DNA of 64,000 bases from Ruminococcus sp. YE71 (GCF_900119155.1 NZ_FPIR01000018.1:24829-88828), one strand, 5' to 3'. Counted from the first letter of the stretch, positions 7,440-17,088 are shown. Notes: generated from the sequence alone by a model not told the origin. Numbers and translations: made by a program.

Positions 7440-8795
7440 TTACAGTCCGGATTTTTCCTTCAATACTGCAATGGCTTTCTCCAAAGCCGGGTCACGTCCT
7501 TCGATATAATCCGCAAGACTGCGTTCCACCCGTATATCTGGTGAAAATCCCTTGTTGTAGATATCCTCACCGTTCTGAGCGATGCATCTCATCGTGCATA
7601 TACGGAAAGCACCGCCGCTTTCAAGAGGTATACACAGCGGCTGTCCCGAAGAGCCTGCGGTGTTGCCGCCTATGAATACTGCATCGGTGTTAGCTTTCAT
7701 CGCATCTACAAAATCCTCGCCAGCCGAGAAAGTGTACTCGTTCATAAGCACGGCGATAGGTCCTTTCAACTTTCCAGTAGCGTGGTTCACGGTTTTTTCA
7801 GTCACACTCTCGAAAAAAATATGCCGGCTCATTCTGTATTCCTTGATGCTTTCCTCGTCCGTGTATCTTTCTTCAAACTCGGACGTGGTTATATTTTTCA
7901 GATCATCTCTGAACATACCCCACGCCTTGTATGTAGGCTGATACGTCTGCATCTCGCCACTGAAATTTTGAAAATCTCCGTCAATGAACATTGCTGCAAT
8001 CTGATGTCCGTTGAAGCTGTTGCCGCCTGTGTTCCCTCTGACATCAATTATAAAAGCCTTTGCCTTGCTGAGCCCATCAAAATGCCCGTAGATAGTTTCG
8101 GGCATAGAGTTGTCGGCAAATGACATGAATTTCATGACCGCAATGCCGTCATCGGTCATTTCGAATTTATACGATTCCCCGCTAACTATAAGTCTCCTGC
8201 CGGTTTCTGCTGCACCGGGAGTTTCGGCGTACCATCTGATTTTAGCAGCTTCTTCTCTTGTGAGCGTGACATCAAATTCTCTGCCGTCCTTCTCAAATTT
8301 GAACAGAGCACTGCTACCGACCCTTCCGTACATCAGCTCGATCATTGCATTTTTTCCACAGGCGGCTTCATTGGCGTGCCAGATATAGGGATAGCAGTTC
8401 TCGCGGACATATTCTGCGGCATCTGTACCGTCTATCCTCTTGACTATGCTGTAAAGCGGTATCCTGTCCTTATATTCTTCCGAAACGCATATTACCGCAA
8501 TTTCTTTTCCAAACCTGAATAAGTATACAGGAAAAGCCGAAAAATACTGTGCGTCCTGCCACACATACTCCGGAAAAGATACATCCGTATGTCCGTCGCA
8601 AAGCAGAGCGGCAAACCTCCTCATTTCACGGTAATACTCATAGGCATCCTTTGCCGCAAGCACCCGCGGGAATGCTTTTTTGTATTCCTCATCCCAGTCG
8701 ATATCCACTTTGTCCCAGAACGCAAAGTTGTATTCGGCTTCCTTCCATAGCTTTGACAGCTCATAAATTTTAAGTTCATCGGGTATAGCGTGCAT
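7440..8795 (-). CDS. S41 family peptidase (tail-specific protease-like)
   Basis: A protein of about 450 aa with the S41 catalytic core. IIDVRGNTGGNS forms the substrate-binding strand, the nucleophile Ser lies in NEYTFSAGEDF (about residue 360), and GFSPDIRV closes the fold. No signal peptide or transmembrane segment is visible, so it is probably cytoplasmic, unlike CtpA-type enzymes with a PDZ domain, which is not evident here. The Met at 8795 follows GGAGG at a long spacing; 8813 is an alternative start without a ribosome site. It is part of the 6.3-14.0 kb operon. Substrate unknown. Confidence 0.85.
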   Translation of the reverse strand: MHAIPDELKIYELSKLWKEAEYNFAFWDKVDIDWDEEYKKAFPRVLAAKDAYEYYREMRRFAALLCDGHTDVSFPEYVWQDAQYFSAFPVYLFRFGKEIAVICVSEEYKDRIPLYSIVKRIDGTDAAEYVRENCYPYIWHANEAACGKNAMIELMYGRVGSSALFKFEKDGREFDVTLTREEAAKIRWYAETPGAAETGRRLIVSGESYKFEMTDDGIAVMKFMSFADNSMPETIYGHFDGLSKAKAFIIDVRGNTGGNSFNGHQIAAMFIDGDFQNFSGEMQTYQPTYKAWGMFRDDLKNITTSEFEERYTDEESIKEYRMSRHIFFESVTEKTVNHATGKLKGPIAVLMNEYTFSAGEDFVDAMKANTDAVFIGGNTAGSSGQPLCIPLESGGAFRICTMRCIAQNGEDIYNKGFSPDIRVERSLADYIEGRDPALEKAIAVLKEKSGL

Positions 8796-8857
8796 TTGTG
8801 TGACATCCTCCATCGGCTGTTATTTCATTATATCACAGATTTCTTATGATTTCTTGA

Positions 8858-9268
8858 TTATTTTCGTAAAATATCAAACACCCGATTCTTTTCAAAATCG
8901 CTGATGATCGCTTTCGGCAGAAGCTCTCTGCACTTTGCTTCATCTGCCCATACATAAGCCTGATGTTCAAAGCTGACTGTGACATTCTCGGTCGCAGTTT
9001 CGCATAGATAAACGATCAGCAGATCGGGCAGCTTGCCTTTCAGAACACTGACATAAGCGATCTTTTTTATCTCAATATCCGTGATGCCCGTTTCCTCTTT
9101 TATCTCTCGGAACACAGCATCTTCGGGCGTTTCACCGTCCTCGATATTGCCGCCTGCGTTCTCCCAGGTGTTTGCACCCGTGTGGTCATTTTCGCATCTC
9201 TGAACTAAGAGAAATCTATTTAGCGCCCTGTTGTAAATGATACATTTCACGATGATCTTTGCTGTCAT
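8858..9268 (-). CDS. Nudix hydrolase
   Basis: A 136-aa protein with a full Nudix box: GNIEDGETPEDAVF then REIKEETGI (about residues 40-62), the Mg-binding helix that cleaves nucleoside diphosphates linked to another moiety. The start follows GAGGTGACAAA, 10 bases after the stop of the 705-aa fusion gene, so the two are co-transcribed. Substrate could be an oxidized nucleotide or a sugar nucleotide and cannot be told from sequence. Confidence 0.9.
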   Translation of the reverse strand: MTAKIIVKCIIYNRALNRFLLVQRCENDHTGANTWENAGGNIEDGETPEDAVFREIKEETGITDIEIKKIAYVSVLKGKLPDLLIVYLCETATENVTVSFEHQAYVWADEAKCRELLPKAIISDFEKNRVFDILRK

Positions 9269-9277
9269 TTTGTCACC

Positions 9278-11395
9278 TCACAACTGATACCTATGCCGCA
9301 CCGCAAATTCGGGCGCAAACTCCACCGCCGCCGTCCGTTTTGTCAGGTTGAACACCACCGAGTAATTCTCATCGCCGGGGATATGGTTCTCGTGCAGAAG
9401 CCTGAAAGCCATATCCTCATCGACAATGCCGTCATGTGCATCGAGGTACTCCTGATAGGCAAGATACCTGTCCTTGCCGAAGCCATCCATTTCGGGGTTG
9501 CCGTAAATCAGGAAATTCGAGCAGACCTGATAGGGCTTGTCGCTGCGGAGTATCTTCATCTCGCCGCCCACATACTCAATAATGACGCTGTCACCGCTTG
9601 CATCGGCTATCTGGAAATGGGTGATGTTATCAGCTGGGGACATGGTGTATTGTTCAAGAAATGCAAGGGCTTCGCTGACCGTTTTGCACCTGTCTATGAT
9701 CGCACGATACAGGGAATGATTGGACAGCGGTATCTTTTTGCCGTCCGTTTCGATCTCCGTGCCGCTTGCCGTGAATATGACGAGCGCAAGCCCGTGCGCG
9801 TTCATGCCGTCCTGTATCTCATAGGGCGTACCGAGTACCCTTGCACGGTTGATCGGCTTTTCCACCGTCAGGTCATCGAACCACTCCCATTCGGTATGAA
9901 AATCGTAGCAACAGTAGTACAGCATATTTGAAATCCCGATAGTCTTGCCCGTCACGGCATTTTCCGCAAGCGTGACACCCGGCAATTTCTTGGGATTGTC
10001 AAGGTTATGGCACAGCAGAAAATCACCCTCGGCATTGCGAGCCGTAAAGCCGAAGCAGTTGTGTTTGCATTGGAAAAGAAAATCGTCGCGCACGCCCTCA
10101 TACAGATGCTCGATCTGGAACTCCAGCATTGCCCATTCATCGACAGCACCGCATTTCAGGAGTTCATCCAGCGCATAATCGCCGTAATAGGTGATCTCAT
10201 AGGCGTTCTCACCGGGGTATTTCCGCAGAGAATCCATTGTTCTGTTCTTGTTTTCGTCCTTGAAACGAAAGGCGTATTTTTTCTGCTCCTCCGCTTCGAT
10301 GATGGGGCAGCGGATATACGGCTCTGTCACATCAAGGAGCTTTTCAAAGACCTCATCGACCTCATCATTTTGGCAAGAACTCATAAATATCAGATAGTAC
10401 CGTGGTTGTTCCGGCTTGCAGAAAACATAATTCTGACAGCGGAAGGATATGGTCGAGCCGCCGTGACAGATCAGATCATAGTCACCGCCCGGATACCGCT
10501 TCCATCCACGCCAGCCGCAGCCGTAGGGATAAAACTGGAACATCGTATCCAGCGACTTTTCGCCTACGATCTGCCCTGCAAAAAATGCCCTGTCAAATCT
10601 CAGCAGGTCAAGCACATTTGAGTGAATATCTCCGCAGCCCTTGGTGGTAAAGACCTCCGGAATATAAATTCCAGTTTCGGGAACGCTCGTCACATCGCCC
10701 AGTGTGCCTGCCGAGGTGACAGTCATGCCCAGCGGCGTGAAGATCATGTCGTACATCAGATCCTTGTAGGTTCTCCCCGTGACCATTTCGAGTATCATCG
10801 CAAGCAGTCTGTAGTTGGTGTTGCTGTATTCAAAATTCGTGCCGGGGACAAAGTTCAGGTCGCACTTGTAGAGGTATTCCAAGAAATCATCTTCTGGCAT
10901 AGTTCCGCCCCAAAATGATTTTCTGATAGCCTCATAGTTACCCCCAAAGAATTTATCCGGCTCTTGACTAAAGTTCACAATACCCGAACTCATATGCAGG
11001 AGGTTGAAAATCCGCATATCACCCGCCTTTTCATATTTCGGGAAATACTTTGTCACATTGTCCCAGATACTCAGCTTGCCTTCCTCGTCCAGCTTCATGA
11101 TAAGCGTTGCCGTGAAGGATTTTGTGACCGAGCCGATCTCATAGATGGTCAGCGGAGACACGATCTCGCCGTCAATGTCCTTTGATCTTGAACCCGAAGT
11201 CCAGATGATGTCGCTGTCCGTTGCTAAAAGGAGTGTACCTCTGATGTTCTCGGTCTTTACAAAATCCGTGAGTTTCCCGATCAGCTCTGCATATTCCGCT
11301 TTCACGCTGTGCCAGATGTGTTCGCCTGCATATGCAATATCGGACACGCCGCTGTTTAGCTTTACAAGCTCGTTTAACACATTATCTTTATTCAT
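9278..11395 (-). CDS. Fusion of beta-lactamase-like serine hydrolase and C45/choloylglycine-hydrolase-like Ntn domain
   Basis: A 705-aa protein with two catalytic domains. Residues about 40-360 are a class C beta-lactamase/DD-peptidase fold: Ser89-x-x-Lys92 (SVTK), Tyr189-Ser-Asn191 and His310-Gly-Gly. Residues about 435-700 resemble C45 acyltransferases and choloylglycine hydrolases, with Cys446 in NCFGFTARN and then LLCHNLDN. The stand-alone relative at 44457-45551 aligns with this half (FGCSAFSAKG, FGRNFDW). The frame is uninterrupted and has one ribosome site (GGAGAGATTTCTA). Cys446 is internal, so the Ntn half would need self-cleavage or act differently. No signal peptide is seen. The likely role is amide or peptide hydrolysis. 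Confidence 0.8.
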   Translation of the reverse strand: MNKDNVLNELVKLNSGVSDIAYAGEHIWHSVKAEYAELIGKLTDFVKTENIRGTLLLATDSDIIWTSGSRSKDIDGEIVSPLTIYEIGSVTKSFTATLIMKLDEEGKLSIWDNVTKYFPKYEKAGDMRIFNLLHMSSGIVNFSQEPDKFFGGNYEAIRKSFWGGTMPEDDFLEYLYKCDLNFVPGTNFEYSNTNYRLLAMILEMVTGRTYKDLMYDMIFTPLGMTVTSAGTLGDVTSVPETGIYIPEVFTTKGCGDIHSNVLDLLRFDRAFFAGQIVGEKSLDTMFQFYPYGCGWRGWKRYPGGDYDLICHGGSTISFRCQNYVFCKPEQPRYYLIFMSSCQNDEVDEVFEKLLDVTEPYIRCPIIEAEEQKKYAFRFKDENKNRTMDSLRKYPGENAYEITYYGDYALDELLKCGAVDEWAMLEFQIEHLYEGVRDDFLFQCKHNCFGFTARNAEGDFLLCHNLDNPKKLPGVTLAENAVTGKTIGISNMLYYCCYDFHTEWEWFDDLTVEKPINRARVLGTPYEIQDGMNAHGLALVIFTASGTEIETDGKKIPLSNHSLYRAIIDRCKTVSEALAFLEQYTMSPADNITHFQIADASGDSVIIEYVGGEMKILRSDKPYQVCSNFLIYGNPEMDGFGKDRYLAYQEYLDAHDGIVDEDMAFRLLHENHIPGDENYSVVFNLTKRTAAVEFAPEFAVRHRYQL

Positions 11396-11419
11396 TAGAA
11401 ATCTCTCCTATCTCAAAAA

Positions 11420-12109
11420 TCATATCAATGACAGCACCAATGTAATGATACCTGCTATCATAAACGGTACTGAAATAAAATATCCGATCATTCTTACTCT
11501 CTTATCGGCGGTAGGCTCGACATAGCTTCCAAGGTCATTTTCGTCGATATAAAGTGTTCTGCTTTCACCGATCTGAGGTACACCCATATTGGAATAGACC
11601 TCTTTTTCCATTCGGAGCGTTTCGCCGTTCAGCGTGAGCTCATAGACAGGGCAATGCAATACAGCCCCGCCGGAGCCTAAGCGAGTTTTGCGCTCGATGC
11701 AGATGCCCTCGACAGGTGTACTGTACTTTTCGGCAGCTCGTTTTTGTCCGATATATGCTGCAAGCGTACCACATAGTCCTGCTATCAGGAGACCGGCTCC
11801 TGCAAGTGTGGGGATATGCGCTGTGATCGCCGTCTTTGTCTGTTCACTGCCGAAGTGATATATCAGCGGAAGAGCCACTATAATTGCTCCTATGAGAATA
11901 GCTACAATGTCGATCCACAAGTCCTTTTTCTTTGCTCGCAGCATAGCTATAAGACCTGCTGTGCCGATCACAAGAAAGACTTGTCCGAGTATCACGGGAA
12001 TCAGCCAGCTAAGTTCTGCCGAACGGGATGCATAGACCATTCCAACAACAGAGGCGATAAACCACAGTAGGAAAATAAAAGATAGGACAAGGCTTAATAC
12101 GAATTTCAT
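11420..12109 (-). CDS. Multi-pass membrane protein, DUF3592-like
   Basis: A 229-aa protein with hydrophobic segments at about 4-28, 36-58, 67-86, 96-118 and 207-228, and a soluble loop at about 119-200 with an RKTRLGSGGAVLHCPVYELT strand pattern like DUF3592 proteins. Function unknown. GAGGAGACATC precedes the ATG. It lies between two beta-lactamase-like genes in the same operon. Confidence 0.7.
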   Translation of the reverse strand: MKFVLSLVLSFIFLLWFIASVVGMVYASRSAELSWLIPVILGQVFLVIGTAGLIAMLRAKKKDLWIDIVAILIGAIIVALPLIYHFGSEQTKTAITAHIPTLAGAGLLIAGLCGTLAAYIGQKRAAEKYSTPVEGICIERKTRLGSGGAVLHCPVYELTLNGETLRMEKEVYSNMGVPQIGESRTLYIDENDLGSYVEPTADKRVRMIGYFISVPFMIAGIITLVLSLI

Positions 12110-12123
12110 GATGTCTCCTCAAT

Positions 12124-13482
12124 TCACAGCTTCTTGCAGGTGACACCGCCCGCCTCAAAACAGCCCTCGCCAAAGGTGTGTACCAGCATTCCTTCCTTCA
12201 TGGCAAAAGCCTTCTCACCGATCGGATAGAGCCGGAATGGTATGCGTTCCCCGAAGATGTTTGCAATAGCATAAAGCGCACCGTCACGCAGACAGATCTC
12301 CTCTGTATACGCTTTGCTGTCGGCAGGATGCTCATAGCGTCCGCAGTAGGATTCCCATTCCGACTTGTCGGGATCTTTGATCGTGATCTGTTCAAGCGTC
12401 TGGATAGGATCAAACGCATTTCCCCTGATGACCGCTTCCAGAGCCGAATTCATGCTGTATTCTGCTCTGGTATCTTTGCTTTCACGGCAGCATAGTCTTA
12501 CCATTACTGCATCTTCATCAACAAATCGCTCATACCATGAGGAACAGCCCGACCAGCCTCCGCTGTGGGAAACAACAAGCCCGTGATCCGGTTCATTATG
12601 GATAAACCAGCCGAAGCCGTAATCCTTACCGATCGGAGTTGCCGCATTCCCACCGTTATTCAGCTTTCCGGGGGTATACATCATTTCCTGCTCCTCACGG
12701 GTCAGCACCGTCTCATTACGCAGTGCCATGTCCCATTTCATCATATCAGAAATTGTGGAATACATATGACCACAGCCGTTCATACCGTCCGCCCAGACTG
12801 CACAACGGTCAATGCCGTTCGTATCGTCCGGCAGCACATATTTGCCGTCCCGCAGCAGATACCCGTGTGCAATATTATTGCCCATCAGTCCGTCCTTTCT
12901 TGGATGCAGTCCACAGGTCGAAGTCATTCCGGCTGGCTCAAAGATATTCGTTCGTATGTAGTCCTCAAAAGGAATGCCGGGAACCTTCTCTATGATCTCT
13001 GCCAGAAGGCAGTAACCTGTGTTGGAATATTCCCACTTTTCGCCGGGTGCAAAGCAGGGAGCTTCTCCGCATTCACAGAGAAAACGGATGATGATGTCGT
13101 TGCCCGGTATGATATTTTCCTGCTTTGCGATCTTTTCGACCCACGGCATATAATCGGGAAGTCCACCAGTGTGAGTGAGAAGATGCCGTATCGTAACGCC
13201 TGAGTAGGGTATCTCCGGGAAAAATTTTGTAATCTCGTCCTCAAGGGTAAGTAGCCCCTGTCGGCGCAGGAGCATGATCGCTGCGGCAGTAAGCTGTTTG
13301 CTCACCGAAGCGAGATAAAACAGCATATCTTCATAAATCGGCTCGTTACCGTTGGGACATTTTATACCGATGGTACCCTTTGAAATGATCTCGCCGTGTT
13401 CGGCATACAGCCAAGCACCAGTGAAACCGCCTTTTTCATGTCCTTCTCTGATCAGATCTTCTATCAGTTTACCTTTATCCAA
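12124..13482 (-). CDS. Class C beta-lactamase-related serine hydrolase
   Basis: A 452-aa protein with Ser59-x-x-Lys62 (SVSK), Tyr152-Ser-Asn154 and His306-Ser-Gly-Gly, the three motifs of class C beta-lactamases and D-amino-acid peptidases. A C-terminal beta domain follows (about 370-452). There is no signal peptide, so a true periplasmic-type beta-lactamase role is unlikely; esterase or peptide hydrolase activity is more likely. The start is TTG (GATAAAGG follows) behind AAGGAGTGAG. It begins 11 bases after the Nudix stop. Confidence 0.85.
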   Translation of the reverse strand: MDKGKLIEDLIREGHEKGGFTGAWLYAEHGEIISKGTIGIKCPNGNEPIYEDMLFYLASVSKQLTAAAIMLLRRQGLLTLEDEITKFFPEIPYSGVTIRHLLTHTGGLPDYMPWVEKIAKQENIIPGNDIIIRFLCECGEAPCFAPGEKWEYSNTGYCLLAEIIEKVPGIPFEDYIRTNIFEPAGMTSTCGLHPRKDGLMGNNIAHGYLLRDGKYVLPDDTNGIDRCAVWADGMNGCGHMYSTISDMMKWDMALRNETVLTREEQEMMYTPGKLNNGGNAATPIGKDYGFGWFIHNEPDHGLVVSHSGGWSGCSSWYERFVDEDAVMVRLCCRESKDTRAEYSMNSALEAVIRGNAFDPIQTLEQITIKDPDKSEWESYCGRYEHPADSKAYTEEICLRDGALYAIANIFGERIPFRLYPIGEKAFAMKEGMLVHTFGEGCFEAGGVTCKKL

Positions 13483-13492
13483 ATGTATGATC

Positions 13493-14026
13493 TCACTCCT
13501 TCATCAAGTGTCTTGCCCGATACTCTTTTATCATAAGCAGCGTCCTGTATTCCCTCTGATTCCACGCAAGCTCGCCTACATTGTTCAGCATCGCCCGATT
13601 CTTGGCTATCGCTTCATCAATGGTGTACAATGCCGTCCGCATACCATATTGCTTTTCCTGTTCGCTGAGCTGCGTTTCTCCACGATCAGCGGACACCTCG
13701 CAGAAATACAGTCTGCTGATCTGGTGGAATATTCTGCTCTCGTGATAGCTCTTGAAGTCCCTTCGCTTTTCCTCGATATATCCAAACGGACGAATCGTGT
13801 CGAGGATAACGGAGTAACCTGTTTCCTCCCTGATCTCACGGATAAGGGTATCTGCATCGGATTCGCCCTCATCCTGACCTCCGCCGGGCAGCTTGACCTC
13901 GCCTTTGTTGTCCTCGATCAGCAATAGTTTGTCTCCAATAAAAACGATACCCCGTACAGCGACTCTTGCCCATACGTCCATATCTTCATCGTAGTCTTTC
14001 GCATCTAACAGCAGTAATCGCTCCAT
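13493..14026 (-). CDS. Nudix hydrolase
   Basis: A 177-aa protein with the Nudix box GGGQDEGESDADTLIREI then REETGY. First gene of the minus-strand run; the ATG at 14026 follows TTGGAGGTCATT. A -10 TATAAT on the minus strand (about 14063-14068) is probably the operon promoter, though no good -35 is seen. It differs from the Nudix protein at 8858, so it is not a recent duplicate. Substrate unknown. Confidence 0.85.
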   Translation of the reverse strand: MERLLLLDAKDYDEDMDVWARVAVRGIVFIGDKLLLIEDNKGEVKLPGGGQDEGESDADTLIREIREETGYSVILDTIRPFGYIEEKRRDFKSYHESRIFHQISRLYFCEVSADRGETQLSEQEKQYGMRTALYTIDEAIAKNRAMLNNVGELAWNQREYRTLLMIKEYRARHLMKE

Positions 14027-14189
14027 AATGACCTCCAAAACATCATTCTGCTACACTTCACCTATTATACTCTAACATACAAACCTTAATTATTACTTAA
14101 ATTGGATAGGGACTTTATCACTTTTTTGTGGGGTATGCTACCAATAATTATACCAGAGTTTACCCTATAAAGTCAATCGACTAAATAGA

Positions 14190-14222
14190 AAGAGCTTGAT
14201 TCTACGTCGAAATCAAGCTCTT
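14190..14222. terminator. Strong bidirectional hairpin
   Basis: AAGAGCTTGATT and AATCAAGCTCTT form a perfect 12-bp stem with a 9-base loop, in an otherwise gene-free stretch (14040-14384). A second stem, AGCGGAACA/TGTTCCGCT, lies at about 14303-14331. They may mark an element end. Confidence 0.65.
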
Positions 14223-14381
14223 ATGATTATTACCTATATTTGCCGATATAAGGTTCGCTCTGGATTTGTGTCCTTGGATAGCAGTTATTTTCTTCATAAT
14301 AAAGCGGAACAGCCAACTTGACTGTTCCGCTATCATAGCCTGCCTATTTGTCTTGGTTTAGAGATACTTCTTTATGGAGCA

Positions 14382-15242
14382 TCACCGAAGTGCGAGGACG
14401 TTGACCAGCAGGCACTCACTTACTCCGAGATCAAGGCACTCTGTACCGGTGATGAGCGTATCAAGGAAAAGCTGATGCTTGAAAATGAAGTGAAGGAACT
14501 GAGGGTACTTGCTGCGGAACACCGTAACACGGTATTTGAAATGGAGGACAAGATCGCTCGTTTCCCTGAACAGGAACAGAAACTTACGGCTATTCTTGCT
14601 GATCTCCATACAGACCGTGAAGCACTCCGTAAGCTCCCGATCGATCCTGAGCGTAAACTGCCTGTATTCAAAATCACCATTGGTGAGACTGAGTACACCG
14701 ACAGAAAAGAAGCAGCTAAGGCTTTGGAAGATGCGGTGCTGGCTATCAAATATGCCGATACTCCCGTGAAAGTCGGCTCTTTCCAGGGCTTTAACCTGAG
14801 CGTTACAGTAAACAGCAACATGATGGGCGGCGGTATGTCGGCTTGCCTGCAAGGTGCCGCTTCACATACCACAAAGCTGATTGAGAGCTTTGCCCATAAC
14901 CTGAACCGTCTTGAAGCTGCCCTCTACAATATTGACGGTAGAATTGAGAGAACGCAGGATAACCTCGCAAAACTCAGGCTCGATCACGCAGAAGCGCAGA
15001 AGATCGTAGCAGAGCCGTTTCCTCAGCAGGAGGAGCTTGACAGCAAAGAGGAAAGGCTGAAAGTCCTGACCGATGAACTGAATCAGGCAGCTATTGAAAC
15101 TAAAAAGAACGCTCCTAAGCGTGAAAAGACCTGTTACTTTGAAAGGGCTAAGATGAAGCGTGATGCGGCTCGCCTTGCTAAAAAGCCGAGAACTCCGAAG
15201 GATAAACCTAAGAGTAAGGATAAGAAGCAAGAAATAGAATAA
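14382..15242 (+). pseudogene. ICE SNF2-type helicase/methylase, C-terminal fragment (copy 1)
   Basis: The frame runs from CEDVDQQALTYSEIKAL to the tail KPRTPKDKPKSKDKKQEIE, about 285 aa. It is the long coiled-coil C-terminus of the very large SNF2-helicase proteins (about 2000 aa or more) found in clostridial ICEs. It lacks the helicase domain: the 5' joint is near 14384. A nearly identical fragment lies at 26880-27764. Any protein made from internal ATGs would be only the tail. Confidence 0.8.
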
Positions 15243-15273
15243 TTAACTTTGAACCCAGTGGATTCAAAGTTAA
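15243..15273 (+). terminator. Hairpin after helicase fragment 1
   Basis: TTAACTTTGAA and TTCAAAGTTAA form an 11-bp perfect stem directly after the stop. After helicase fragment 2 (27771-27784) only the left arm (AACTTTGAACCCAG) is kept, so the right arm was lost at a joint there. From 15274 to 15417 the DNA is AT-rich, with no gene seen. Confidence 0.6.
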
Positions 15274-15417
15274 TATAATATGTACTATTAGTATCAATAA
15301 TAATTCGCTGTATCAAATATATATCTTTCTTATGCAAGATTGATGATTCTTCTATTTTTACATTTTGATAGCAAGGAACAATATAATATACATGATATTG
15401 GTACCGACTGATAAAAA

Positions 15418-15484
15418 GCAAAGGCATATTTTCATGGACTCATGATGACCACAGAGGGTGAGGAGCGTGACCGAGCAGAATGTA
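15418..15484 (+). pseudogene. Remnant of the small mobile-element gene (third copy)
   Basis: Reads KAYFHGLMMTTEGEERDR then AECV, matching residues about 35-58 of the proteins at 4263 and 5948. Both ends are missing. It abuts the truncated DUF4405 gene. Confidence 0.7.
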
Positions 15485-16327
15485 TCTAGTGCCGTTCTGT
15501 ATTGCTGTACTCGGTTCTGTTTGGTTTGTGGTCGTTTGTGTGGACGTGCTTTGCGAAGTCTGCCAACTTGAACCGCCAAAGTTTTTTTCTGCATTTTTCT
15601 CATTCAATACAGCATTCAGAATAATACCGATGATAATTGCACAGCCCAGCCATACAAGCGGTTTTACCGAATACTTTTTATCTTTATTCTTTTGGGTAAC
15701 TTCTGACAGCTCAAATCCTGTAAGCACAAAGAACAAAAGCATTGCAATGTTTCGCAGGATAATGAGCCATTTTGCCGTTGTATAGTCAAGAAAAGCAAAG
15801 TGCGTCCGGAACGTGATATAATTCACGATCCCGTTTTTCAGAAACAGCCACAGCCCCACGCCCGAAATACCCGTCAGTATCACCTTGAATATCCTTTTGC
15901 CCTTTTCGGGCATTTTGGCAGTCATAGCTTTTATGTGCAGACCGCTATGTATTCCCATAAGGATAAATGACCAATAGGACATAGCAAGGTGAAGCGTCCG
16001 CGCGGTCATCACATTTATCAGTCCATACATAAATGGAACTGCGTGACCGCTCATTGACATTCCGCTTAGTGCGGTCAAAGCGATAGCCACAAGAAGCAGT
16101 GTATTTACCGCCGTCATAACGATACGGTAGGGCTAATACTTGCCCTTGAAAACCGCTTTATACCATTTTCGGTTAAGGATATGGTGGATCACAAGCGTTA
16201 CCGTCATGCCTATACCCAGCCACTCGTGAAGCACATCGCCCGTCACCTGAAAAGCCATTAAAAACAGCAAGAGAACTGTCAGCACCACATCGACAATCCT
16301 TTTGATGATACCTGTCTTTGTCTGCAT
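15485..16327 (-). pseudogene. DUF4405 membrane protein, split by TAG and truncated at 3' end
   Basis: Two consecutive frames in one register. Residues 1-64 (start 16327, behind a GGGAGGGACTG ribosome site) form the first helices with a conserved His (VIHHILNRKWYKAVFKGKY), then a TAG at 16133-16135, then PYRIVMTAVNTLLL and four more membrane helices. One substitution accounts for the stop. The family resembles cytochrome b561/ferric reductase-type membrane proteins; His residues in HLAMSYWSF and GIHSGLH fit haem binding. The natural C-terminus is replaced at 15485 by antisense mobile-gene DNA. Last gene of the TetR operon. Confidence 0.75.
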
Positions 16328-16343
16328 AACAGTCCCTCCCTGT

Positions 16344-17072
16344 TTAATTCATGCCGTTGATCCAGTCCTGTATCTCGCTCTCGGAGATATTTGCATCGAG
16401 CCTATTGCCATCAAGCCAGTTTCCGCTGCCTGCCTGCGAAGCGAGGTTGCTTCCGCTTCTACCTATACCGCTGCCGCCCGAAGTGCAGAACGGAATGACC
16501 GTTTTTCCGTCAAAATCGTGTGCTTCGACAAACGTACTCATCATTCTCGGAGCATCGCCCCACCATATCGGATAGCCAATATAAACAGTCGTGTAACCGT
16601 CCAGATCAACGGTATCATTTGCAATAGCCGGGCGCACATTCGGGTCGTTCATCTCGATCGTTGTGCGGCTGTTCTTGTCATTCCAGTCAAGGTCTGCATC
16701 GCTGTACAGCTCGGCAGGGATAAGCTCATAAATATCCGCATTTGTAACACTTGCGATACGTTCAGCTACGCCCTTTGTTGTGCCTGTTGCGGAGAAATAC
16801 ACAACGATCGTGTCAGCACCCGTGTTTTCGTCGAAACCATCAGTTTGCGGCTGTTCTGCGGTCTGTTCGGGTGCAGCCTTTTCTTCGTCAGATTGTTCTG
16901 ATTCGGTCACTTCGGCAGACTGCTCCGTCTGCTGTGATTCTGTTCCCTGCAAATCTGCTTGCGTCTGCGCAGATGTATCTGCTGCCGGAGAGCTGCTGTT
17001 GTCGGTGTTGCCGCAGGCTGTAAAGCCGAGCATACAGAATACGGCAGCCAATGAAATAATGACCTTCTTCAT
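16344..17072 (-). CDS. Flavodoxin-domain lipoprotein
   Basis: A 242-aa lipoprotein. Signal peptide and lipobox GFTAC put Cys19 at the membrane. A Glu/Gln/Ser-rich linker spans about 25-80. The flavodoxin fold from about 85 has the FMN phosphate loop YFSATGTTKGVAE and the aromatic loop YPIWWGDAPRM. Family members carry electrons at the outer face or reduce quinones. It precedes DUF4405 by 16 bases, so an extracytoplasmic electron path (DUF4405 to flavodoxin) is a reasonable inference. Confidence 0.88.
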   Translation of the reverse strand: MKKVIISLAAVFCMLGFTACGNTDNSSSPAADTSAQTQADLQGTESQQTEQSAEVTESEQSDEEKAAPEQTAEQPQTDGFDENTGADTIVVYFSATGTTKGVAERIASVTNADIYELIPAELYSDADLDWNDKNSRTTIEMNDPNVRPAIANDTVDLDGYTTVYIGYPIWWGDAPRMMSTFVEAHDFDGKTVIPFCTSGGSGIGRSGSNLASQAGSGNWLDGNRLDANISESEIQDWINGMN

Positions 17073-17088
17073 TTACCTATCTCCTATA

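Noticed and set aside
6701..16135. Reassignment of TAG to a sense codon
   Set aside because: TAG ends several normal genes here (42385, 44457, 45561, 62688), so the two in-frame TAGs are mutations or errors.
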